From: Actinomycetota bacterium
GTDB lineage: Bacteria; Actinomycetota; Actinomycetes; Propionibacteriales; Propionibacteriaceae
Reading direction: 5' to 3'
Length of the DNA: 6,592 nt
Assembly (NCBI GenBank): GCA_016213595.1
Contig: JACRAA010000018.1
Span: forward strand, 1-6,592
Shown here one piece after another: positions 1-4,913 of the stretch. The notes below the pieces were generated by a model. It was not told the DNA's origin and made no database searches. It was given only the letters and a program-made list of their open reading frames with translations. Position numbers and translations under genes: made by a program. How positions within the stretch are numbered: position 1 is the first letter of the stretch; each line of letters begins with the position of its first letter.

Positions 1-17
1 AGCGTCTCCTGCCCCGA

Positions 18-57
18 GCCACGAAGGCCGTCCGGTGCTCCGGGCGGCCTTCGTGGC
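18..57. terminator. Long hairpin, probable terminator of the gene left of the window
   Basis: Bases 18-30 (GCCACGAAGGCCG) pair perfectly with 45-57. The stem continues inward through a T31-G44 wobble and three further pairs (32-34 with 41-43), giving about 17 bp closed by a 6-nt loop at 35-40. No T-tract follows on either strand, which is common for terminators in high-GC actinobacteria. Nothing upstream of it in the window can be coding for more than a few codons, so it most likely ends a plus-strand gene lying to the left. It could also insulate the ROK gene from upstream transcription. That it is a hairpin is seen directly; its terminator role is inferred. Confidence 0.75.
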
Positions 58-144
58 CGAGGGGATGGTCACCAGGATGGAGTGTCCCGTGCACGCCCTG
101 CCCGGACGGGGATCTCGGTCGGCTGTGGCGAGAGTCCACACAAC

Positions 145-197
145 GTACCGGTCACTAGGCTTCTCGCATGTCTCGGCATAACGCTCTCACCGGTGAC
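145..197. promoter_or_regulatory. Pair of ACCGGT-centred palindromes spanning the ROK promoter and start
   Basis: ACCGGT at 147-152 lies just upstream of the -10 box. TCACCGGTGA, a perfect 10-bp palindrome, lies at 187-196 inside the first codons of the ROK gene. The two centres are 42 bp apart, close to four turns of B-DNA, and the surrounding 11-mers (145-155 and 187-197) agree at 8 of 11 positions. ROK repressors bind as dimers or higher oligomers to paired palindromic sites, so this could be an autoregulatory operator pair. A 6-bp core is short in GC-rich DNA and may be chance. Confidence 0.25.
156..161 (+). promoter_or_regulatory. -10 box (TAGGCT) for leaderless expression of the ROK gene
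   Basis: TAGGCT fits the actinobacterial -10 consensus TAnnnT and ends 6 nt before the ATG at 168, so transcription would begin at or next to the A of the start codon. There is no purine-rich Shine-Dalgarno sequence between it and the ATG, which supports a leaderless mRNA and supports this start codon. No convincing -35 hexamer is visible around 133-138. Confidence 0.55.
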
Positions 198-1349
198 GGT
201 GGGGCGACGTCGGGGCTGGTAGCGATCAGGCTGGGCAACATCGCCAAGGTGGTCGCCGCGGTGCGAGCGCATGGGCCTACCCCTCGCGGAGACCTGGCAC
301 TGCTGACAGGCCTGGCCAGACCCACGATCACGGCCGTCGTCACCCGGCTGCTCGTCGACGGAGTTCTCCTCGAGGTGGGCTCGAGGTCGAGCGGGGTTCG
401 CGGTGGGAGACCGGGGAGGCTTCTCGCCTTCAACCCGGGCTGCATGTGCGTCGCCTTTGCCCGGGTTCTTCCGGGCCTGGTCGAGGCCCACGTCGCGAAC
501 GCGGACGGCAGCGTCCTCGCCTCAGAGCTGCGGAACGTCGAAGGGTCCACCGAGGAGCTGTTCGCGCACCTGTCGGACCTCGTGAGAGATCTCGTCCCGC
601 GTGCGGCAAGTGGCCCTCTGGGAGCCGTCAGCGTTGTCCTGCCGGGCGACCTCGACGAGGCGGAGGGCACGTGTGACTTCTCCCCCTTCGGCTGGGACCA
701 GGTGCCCGTCGTCTCGATGCTGAACGACGAGCTCAGCGTCCCGGTACTGATGATCAGTCCCCCCCGGGCCACGGCGATCACATGCGTCGCTGACGGTCTC
801 TGCCCCCTGGGAAGGGGGTTGGTCGTCTTCATCGATGTCGGCGTCTCGGCGTCCATCGTGGAGGACTGGGACGCGATCGCTCCCTCCTTGGGAGGCGGCG
901 AGCTGGGCCACTGCACGATGCCGGGAAGCACGAGGCAGTGCATCTGCGGACGTGTCGGATGCCTGGGGGCGACGGCCAGTGGAGGAGCGATTGCACGTGA
1001 GCTCACCAGGCGGGGCCTGGGCGAGCACTCGGGGCTGACCCTTCGTGAGCTGGCCGAGCTGCACCAGCCGGTCGTCGACGAGATCCTCGACGAAGCAGCC
1101 CAGGTCCTCGGTACGGGTATCAGCTGGCTCTTGAACACGGTCGGTTCCCGGCCGGTGATCATCGGAGGCACACCGTACGCGGCGGGCGCCGACTCCTTCC
1201 TGGCAGGCGTCCGAGCAGCGATCGAGGAGCGGGTTCCCCGTCGTCTCGCCGAGCAGCTCACCGTCGTCGGCTGCCCACCGGACGCGACGAGGGCCGGCGC
1301 CATCCACGCGGCTCTCCAGCTGCTGCCCCAGCACCTGTGGCCCGGCTGA
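168..1349 (+). CDS. ROK-family transcriptional regulator (NagC/XylR/Mlc type)
   Basis: A 393-residue cytoplasmic DNA-binding sensor of sugars or sugar phosphates, of normal length for ROK repressors. Residues about 25-70 form a MarR-like winged helix, with the recognition helix near 50-63 (RPTITAVVTRLL). Residues about 90-390 are the ROK sugar-binding domain. The zinc motif is complete: E245 and H248 of ExGH, then C258, C260 and C265 in the CxCGxxGC pattern. The kinase site is lost: where ROK kinases have the catalytic Asp in an ND-x-N segment this protein reads SPPRAT (197-202), and the Glu of the usual GCLE motif is G267. It should therefore bind a ligand but not phosphorylate it. The ATG at 168 is preferred because a TAnnnT box sits 6 nt upstream. 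The gene is convergent with the exporter at 1438-2721. It may control the sugar operon at the right, or genes left of the window; neither is shown by the sequence. Confidence 0.93.
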   Translation: MSRHNALTGDGGATSGLVAIRLGNIAKVVAAVRAHGPTPRGDLALLTGLARPTITAVVTRLLVDGVLLEVGSRSSGVRGGRPGRLLAFNPGCMCVAFARVLPGLVEAHVANADGSVLASELRNVEGSTEELFAHLSDLVRDLVPRAASGPLGAVSVVLPGDLDEAEGTCDFSPFGWDQVPVVSMLNDELSVPVLMISPPRATAITCVADGLCPLGRGLVVFIDVGVSASIVEDWDAIAPSLGGGELGHCTMPGSTRQCICGRVGCLGATASGGAIARELTRRGLGEHSGLTLRELAELHQPVVDEILDEAAQVLGTGISWLLNTVGSRPVIIGGTPYAAGADSFLAGVRAAIEERVPRRLAEQLTVVGCPPDATRAGAIHAALQLLPQHLWPG

Positions 1350-1382
1350 GTAGGACGCCTCCTGGCGACCCGGTCCTCGCTC

Positions 1383-1424
1383 TGCTCACCGACCTCAGCT
1401 GCCTGAGTCGTCGACCTCCTGGTC
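1383..1424. repeat. Left copy of a 42-bp direct repeat; decayed tail of the small acidic gene
   Basis: This stretch matches 3274-3315 at 36 of 42 positions in the same orientation. The right copy is the 3' end of the acidic gene. Read on the minus strand in the equivalent frame, this copy gives DQEVDDSGS, then TGA (1395-1397), GR and TGA, against DQDLDDSGSQGR and stop in the intact gene. It is therefore a remnant of the same tail with Gln54 changed to a stop. It lies between the convergent ROK and exporter genes, an 88-bp gap in which I see no strong hairpin, only a 5-bp CTCAG/CTGAG stem at 1394-1407. Confidence 0.75.
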
Positions 1425-1437
1425 CCAGCCGACCCAG

Positions 1438-2721
1438 TCACCGGCGTCCGCGCCGCCCGGCGAGGAGGGTGAAGGGGATCGCCCCGGCGGCGATCGCCGC
1501 CGACACCAGGTACGAGGCGGGATAGCCGGCCACATCGGCGACCCGGCCGAGTGCGGGCTGGGCGACCACCCCTCCCGCGGACCCCATGAGGGAGTCGAAG
1601 GACAGCACCGTGGCCCGCTGGTCCGACGGGATCAGGTGGTTCATGAACGACTGCCGGACCGGGAAGGTGATCGCCGTGACGAGCGCCCACGCCGCAATGA
1701 GGGCCAGGGCCGGCACCAGTGAGCGGACCAGGCCGATGCCGACCATCAGCCCCACGCTCGCGATCGCGCCCATCACCAGAACGTCCACCGGGCGACGGAT
1801 CCGCCGACGGACGAGCCCGGCCAGCAGGCCACCGACCATCTGCCCCGCGGCGACCAGGGCGGCGGCCAGGCCGGCCATGCTGTAGCCGCCGGGGTCGCCG
1901 CTGAGCTCCAGAAGATACGGCTGCAGCGCGTAGAAGACATAGAGGCCTGTCCCGGACGTGAACAGGGCGGCGAGCATCAACCAGCGCACCGGGGGGTTGC
2001 GCAGCCCGCCGTTGACCGCGCCGGACAGCACGGCCCGTACGGCCGCCACCGGCCTGGCGGTGGGGTCCGGGATGAACCCGAGGTCACGCATGGCGAACCA
2101 TGCCACTGCCAGCGTCACGGCCAACAGCCCGGCGCGGGCCAGATAGGGGGCTCCGAGGCTGGTGGCCTGAGCCAGTACCCCGCCGACCACGGAGCCGGCG
2201 AGCATGCCGGCGCCTGACACTGCCTGCGCCCGGCCGAACACCGCCTCCAGGCCCTCTGTCATGCCGGCGGCCCGCAGTGCGTCCACGAGCCACGCCTCTG
2301 TGGCTCCGGAGAAGAAGGTGAATCCCAGGCCGATGAGCATCGACGCCAACAACCATCCCCACAGCGGCGCTCTGACCTGCCACATCACGAAGTAGGCCAG
2401 AGTCGAGGCCAACAGTGTCGCGGTCCCGAGGAGGAAGGAGAACCGCCGGCCGCGGGTGTCGGCGAGCACGCCTGTGGGGATCTCGAAGACGACCATGCCG
2501 AGGGTGAACGCGGCATTGGCGAGGAAGGCCTCCGTATTGTCCAGACCCGCGTCCAGAAGGAAGAGGGTGTTGACTCCCCAGATGAGGGATGCCGACAGCG
2601 TCGTCAGCAGGGTGAGGGTCAGGTACGTCCGCTGCACCCGACGGGCCGCACTCGTCATCGCCGGCCCCGTGGAGACACGGCCAGCGCTCCTCCTCCACGC
2701 GATCATCTCCGGACGATACAT
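1438..2721 (-). CDS. MFS transporter, exporter-like
   Basis: A 427-residue, roughly 12-helix major facilitator of the inner membrane. Motif A, GVLADTRGRR, is at residues 84-93 in the loop after helix 2. The segment SGATEAWLVDAL at 138-149 resembles the loop-helix signature of MFS drug-efflux-like proteins in actinobacteria. Helices follow regularly to about residue 420, and the protein ends in an Arg-rich tail. The substrate cannot be told; a drug or small-molecule exporter is the best guess given the divergent VOC gene. Start choice is uncertain. The ATG at 2721 has a weak GGA-type ribosome site 7 nt upstream and a TAGGCT box at 2747-2752. However, codons 9-12 are TGG AGG AGG AGC, odd for this genome, and starting at Met22 (ATG at 2656-2658) would give the short cytoplasmic N-terminus usual for this family, though without a good ribosome site. 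The stop lies 13 bp from the left copy of the direct repeat. Confidence 0.9.
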   Translation of the reverse strand: MYRPEMIAWRRSAGRVSTGPAMTSAARRVQRTYLTLTLLTTLSASLIWGVNTLFLLDAGLDNTEAFLANAAFTLGMVVFEIPTGVLADTRGRRFSFLLGTATLLASTLAYFVMWQVRAPLWGWLLASMLIGLGFTFFSGATEAWLVDALRAAGMTEGLEAVFGRAQAVSGAGMLAGSVVGGVLAQATSLGAPYLARAGLLAVTLAVAWFAMRDLGFIPDPTARPVAAVRAVLSGAVNGGLRNPPVRWLMLAALFTSGTGLYVFYALQPYLLELSGDPGGYSMAGLAAALVAAGQMVGGLLAGLVRRRIRRPVDVLVMGAIASVGLMVGIGLVRSLVPALALIAAWALVTAITFPVRQSFMNHLIPSDQRATVLSFDSLMGSAGGVVAQPALGRVADVAGYPASYLVSAAIAAGAIPFTLLAGRRGRR

Positions 2722-2746
2722 GCCCTCTTCCGCCGACCGGCCGCGA

Positions 2747-2752
2747 AGCCTA
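2747..2752 (-). promoter_or_regulatory. Candidate -10 box (TAGGCT) for the exporter gene
   Basis: On the minus strand this reads TAGGCT, the same hexamer as the ROK promoter. Transcription would begin near 2740, leaving a leader of about 18 nt before the ATG at 2721. A 17-bp spacer places the -35 region at 2770-2775, inside the palindrome at 2769-2785. No good TTGACA match is present there, so the promoter may depend on an activator or be weak. Confidence 0.4.
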
Positions 2753-2756
2753 CGCT
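2751..2756 (+). promoter_or_regulatory. Candidate -10 box (TACGCT) for the VOC gene
   Basis: TACGCT fits TAnnnT and would start transcription near 2763. This gives a leader of about 41 nt containing the palindrome at 2769-2785 and the ribosome site at 2794-2799. It overlaps the opposing -10 box by two bases, so the two divergent promoters would compete or be controlled together. There is no clear -35. Confidence 0.35.
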
Positions 2757-2768
2757 CACGGAGTGGCC

Positions 2769-2785
2769 CGGATGATGGTCATCCG
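2769..2785. promoter_or_regulatory. 17-bp palindrome between divergent exporter and VOC genes, candidate operator
   Basis: CGGATGA-TGG-TCATCCG has perfect 7-bp arms around a 3-bp spacer. It is the only strong symmetry in the 82-bp divergent intergenic region. It overlaps the expected -35 of the exporter promoter and lies just downstream of the predicted VOC transcription start, so one bound repressor dimer could block both. No regulator gene is adjacent, so the protein that would bind here is unknown. Confidence 0.5.
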
Positions 2786-2793
2786 TTCCGCTT

Positions 2794-2799
2794 GGGAGG
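2794..2799 (+). promoter_or_regulatory. Ribosome binding site deciding the VOC start
   Basis: GGGAGG lies 4 nt before the ATG at 2804. The frame is open far upstream (to 2456), but that part is antisense to the exporter gene. The ribosome site, together with the fact that a VOC fold begins directly at residue 5-10, fixes the start at 2804. Confidence 0.7.
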
Positions 2800-2803
2800 C
2801 ATC

Positions 2804-3187
2804 ATGCTTGCCGACTACGCCCCGATCCCCACGCTGGCGGTCTCTGACCTCGCGAGAGCTCGGGGTTTCTATGAAGGGGTGCTCCACCTGACACCCCGCG
2901 AGGACGTCCCCGAGGGCGTGATGTACTCGGCCGGCTCCAGCGCCTTCCTGGTCTACCCGTCGCAGTTCGCCGGGACCAACCAGGGCACGGCGATGTCGTT
3001 CCAGCTGCCGGCTTCAGCCTTCGACTCTGAGGTGGCGGCGCTGCGCGACCAGGGCGTGGACTTCATGACGTTCGACCTGCCTGGCGGCACGTGGGACGAG
3101 GGGGTCGCGTCGTTCAACGGCCAGGGCAAGGCCGCATGGTTCAAGGACCCCGACGGCAACATTCTCAACGTCGAGTCCATGGGTTAG
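2804..3187 (+). CDS. VOC superfamily (glyoxalase/bleomycin-resistance fold) protein
   Basis: A 127-residue cytoplasmic protein, the usual size for a single-domain VOC protein with two beta-alpha-beta-beta-beta modules. The first module opens with IPTLAVSDLARARGFYEGVL (8-27), the classic strand-then-xVxDxxxxxxFY pattern. The second ends with WFKDPDGNILNVES (112-125), the typical DPDGN turn and final strand. The C-terminal metal-ligand position is present as E124. The first-strand ligand, normally His in metal-dependent members, is not evident in the segment 5-12. The protein may therefore bind a ligand without metal, as bleomycin-type sequestering proteins do, rather than act as a lyase or dioxygenase. 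It is transcribed divergently from an exporter-like MFS gene across a shared palindrome, which suggests co-regulation and perhaps a shared detoxification role. The substrate is unknown. Confidence 0.88.
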   Translation: MLADYAPIPTLAVSDLARARGFYEGVLHLTPREDVPEGVMYSAGSSAFLVYPSQFAGTNQGTAMSFQLPASAFDSEVAALRDQGVDFMTFDLPGGTWDEGVASFNGQGKAAWFKDPDGNILNVESMG

Positions 3188-3251
3188 GCGGCCGCCGACT
3201 GAATCTCGAGGATGTCGGTTCGCCGTTCACATCGAATCGGTGTCGGACAGC

Positions 3252-3265
3252 CCGGGTCCACCCGG
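3252..3265 (+). terminator. Possible short GC hairpin after the VOC gene
   Basis: CCGGG-TCCA-CCCGG is a 5-bp all-GC stem with a tetraloop, 65 bp past the VOC stop and just before the convergent acidic gene. There is no T-tract. It could end VOC transcription, but stems this short are frequent in GC-rich DNA. The rest of the 89-bp gap holds nothing else recognisable beyond a GGCGGCCGCC palindrome overlapping the stop codon. Confidence 0.25.
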
Positions 3266-3273
3266 ACCTCACA

Positions 3274-3315
3274 TGCTCACCGACCCTGGCTTCCTGAGTC
3301 GTCGAGGTCCTGGTC
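3274..3315. repeat. Right copy of the 42-bp direct repeat, inside the 3' end of the acidic gene
   Basis: This copy encodes residues 45-56 of the small acidic protein, its TGA stop and 3 bp beyond. It matches 1383-1424 at 36 of 42 positions. The longest uninterrupted identical block is 13 bp (CCTGAGTCGTCGA). The unit from repeat to repeat is 1,891 bp and contains exactly the exporter and VOC genes. This copy is the functional one, because its frame is open through to the stop. Confidence 0.75.
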
Positions 3316-3447
3316 GTCCTCGCCCTCGGCCTGGTCCGGCTGCTTGGCTCTCTTGGCGGACGCCAACATCTCAGGATCCGCGTCCGGGTCCTGCTCCGGG
3401 TCGTAGCCCTGCTGATCCCCTGAGGATCCGTTCTGGTTCTCTGTCAT
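3277..3447 (-). CDS. Small acidic, Gln/Asp/Glu-rich hypothetical protein
   Basis: A 56-residue protein with 16 Asp/Glu against 4 Lys/Arg, no cysteine, one aromatic residue (Tyr15), no membrane segment and no signal peptide. It is almost certainly disordered and cytoplasmic. A DPEQDPDADPE run sits at 16-26, a short basic patch AKRAK at 31-35, and an acidic tail QPDQAEGEDDQDLDD at 36-50. I recall small conserved actinobacterial proteins of unknown function with DPxxDP and DQAEGED-like runs, but cannot confirm membership. The ATG at 3445-3447 is chosen because the open frame further upstream would run through the hairpin at 3498-3535. No Shine-Dalgarno sequence or clean -10 box precedes it, so expression is uncertain. 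It lies on the same strand as the sugar operon but after that operon's terminator. Its last 12 codons are duplicated at 1383-1424. Confidence 0.65.
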   Translation of the reverse strand: MTENQNGSSGDQQGYDPEQDPDADPEMLASAKRAKQPDQAEGEDDQDLDDSGSQGR

Positions 3448-3497
3448 GAAGGGATGAATGCCCAGCCAGGTTCCGGCGAAACGTGGTCCCTGACACA

Positions 3498-3535
3498 GAA
3501 CGTGCTCGGCCCCCTGACGGGAGCCGAGCACGTTC
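3498..3535 (-). terminator. Strong hairpin ending the sugar operon
   Basis: GAACGTGCTCGGC (3498-3510) pairs perfectly with 3523-3535. After one A-C mismatch, CCC (3512-3514) pairs with GGG (3519-3521) around a TGAC loop. It lies 18 bp past the stop of the permease gene and about 50 bp before the start of the acidic gene on the same strand. No T-tract is present, so it would be a GC-type terminator without U-tail, or a structure protecting the operon mRNA 3' end. Confidence 0.78.
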
Positions 3536-3553
3536 AGCATGCGCGGGCCAGCT

Positions 3554-4903
3554 TCAGATCTTCTCCAACGAGACGGCGCGGGTCTCCTTGGCGAACAGGT
3601 ACGTCACTGCACCGACGACGAGCAGTACCGCGAACAGGATGAATGCCGGCGGTACGGCGCTCAGCGTCACGTTCTGCTTGATCATGGAGCCGCCGATGAG
3701 GGCACCCATGAGGGCCGGGCCGAAGATCTTCGCGGTGGCGCCGATCCCGTAGCCGAGGCCGAGGCCGGTCGAGCGGGCCTCGTTCGGGAACTGCTCGGCG
3801 CCGAAGGCGTTGAGGATGCCGAACGCTCCGTCGCCGAACATCATCGCGATGAGGATGCCGACGAAGAAGACGGTGCCGCTGTGAGCGAAGGCTGCGATGA
3901 GGCAGCCGACGGCACCCAGGAGGCCGAAGCTGAACATCACCCAGCGGCGGCCGATGCGGTCCGCGAGCCAGGCTGAGCTGAGCCGGCCGGCCACGTCAGC
4001 CAGGGATACCCAGGTGAAGAGCGCGCCGACGGTTGCGGCGGTGTAGCCGAAGCCGTCCTTGAGGAGGGTCTGGCCCCAGGACTGCACGGTGAAGGAGCCC
4101 AGGATGAACGCGAACGAGCCGAGCGTGATGATGCCCAAGGACTTGCGGTACTTGGTGAAGATCAGCGAGTACGACGACTTGGTGCTGGTCTCGACGACCG
4201 GCAGGACGCCGACTTCCTCGACCGGGATCTCCATGGCCCAGGCGTACGCCTTGCGGGCTTCGTCCGTACGGCCCTTGGTCTGGAGGAACCGGGGGGACTC
4301 CGGGACCAGCCGGAGCCAGATGAGCAGGAAGACCGGGATGACGCCGAGGGCGATGAGGCCGCGCCATCCGAGCGGCCCGCCCAGCCAGGTCTGAGCCTGG
4401 GCACCGAGCAGGAGGCCGATCGGGATGAATACCGACGCGAGGCCGGCCAGCAGGCCGCGCTGCTTGGCGGGGACGAACTCCTGGACGTACGGGATCGAGG
4501 TGATGTTGAGACCACCGACGCCCATGCCCACGAGGACACGGAGCAGGGCGAGAATGACCCAGCCGCGGTCAGGGGTGAAGACCGAGACGCCGGTGAACAC
4601 GACGAACAGCAGCACGCACCAGAAGAACGCGTTGCGGCGCCCGATCTTGTCGGCGAGACGGCCCCACATGATGGCGCCGATGACGGTGCCGAGACCGGAG
4701 CAGGCCAGGATGATGCCGGCTTCGAACCCGGTGAGGTTCCAGGGCTTCGTGAGCAAGGACACGACGAAGCCGATGAGGAACATGTCGAAGAACTCGGAGA
4801 TGTTTCCCGTGACGACCAGTGCGATCAGGCTTCTCTGGTGGCCCGTCAGGGGGCGTTGGTCGATCTGCTGCGCAGCAGTCAGCTCGACGGTTGGAGCGGT
4901 CAT
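3554..4903 (-). CDS. MFS sugar-porter-like permease (sugar or sugar-acid:H+ symporter)
   Basis: A 449-residue, 12-helix inner-membrane transporter, of typical length for the sugar porter and metabolite:H+ symporter families. The first helix carries acidic E37 and D40 (EFFDMF). Motif A appears twice, as GRLADKIGRR at 81-90 and AWLADRIGRR at 311-320, the hallmark of the duplicated 6+6 fold. PESPRFL at 201-207 follows helix 6, as in sugar porters. EQFPNEARSTGLGLGYGIG at 370-388 and the C-terminal KETRAVSLEKI at 439-449 match the family's helix-10 and tail patterns. The gene starts 10 bp after the kinase stop, with GAGGA 5 nt before the ATG, and is last in the operon before the hairpin. It probably imports the substrate of the kinase and the AraD-like enzyme, by proton symport. 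The substrate class (neutral sugar, sugar acid or aromatic-like acid) cannot be settled from sequence. Confidence 0.9.
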   Translation of the reverse strand: MTAPTVELTAAQQIDQRPLTGHQRSLIALVVTGNISEFFDMFLIGFVVSLLTKPWNLTGFEAGIILACSGLGTVIGAIMWGRLADKIGRRNAFFWCVLLFVVFTGVSVFTPDRGWVILALLRVLVGMGVGGLNITSIPYVQEFVPAKQRGLLAGLASVFIPIGLLLGAQAQTWLGGPLGWRGLIALGVIPVFLLIWLRLVPESPRFLQTKGRTDEARKAYAWAMEIPVEEVGVLPVVETSTKSSYSLIFTKYRKSLGIITLGSFAFILGSFTVQSWGQTLLKDGFGYTAATVGALFTWVSLADVAGRLSSAWLADRIGRRWVMFSFGLLGAVGCLIAAFAHSGTVFFVGILIAMMFGDGAFGILNAFGAEQFPNEARSTGLGLGYGIGATAKIFGPALMGALIGGSMIKQNVTLSAVPPAFILFAVLLVVGAVTYLFAKETRAVSLEKI

Positions 4904-4913
4904 CGTTGTCCTC

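Noticed and set aside
522..1334. Second minus-strand open frame of 270 codons antisense to the ROK gene
   Set aside because: A shadow frame with low-complexity, charged sequence, no domain and no plausible ribosome site. It competes with a convincing gene.
1356..1407. Short stems CGCC/GGCG (1356-1367) and CTCAG/CTGAG (1394-1407) as a terminator between convergent genes
   Set aside because: Stems of 4-5 bp are expected by chance in this composition, and the second one is not conserved in the right copy of the repeat.
155..1690. Long minus-strand open frame of about 511 codons antisense to the ROK gene and running into the exporter end
   Set aside because: Composition is Arg/Ser/Pro/Thr-rich with no recognisable fold. 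It mirrors the GC-rich third positions of the ROK gene, whose plus-strand product has clear ROK motifs.
2084..2698. 204-codon minus-strand frame overlapping the exporter gene
   Set aside because: It is in another frame of the same strand, rich in Arg/Gly/His, and the exporter frame has clear membrane helices and motif A.
2456..2803. Extension of the VOC frame upstream, adding about 116 residues
   Set aside because: This part is antisense to the exporter, has no domain character, and the GGGAGG site with the VOC fold onset supports the start at 2804.
3448..3540. Extension of the acidic protein upstream to an ATG at 3540
   Set aside because: It would translate through the 13-bp hairpin that ends the sugar operon, and the extra residues do not resemble the acidic protein.
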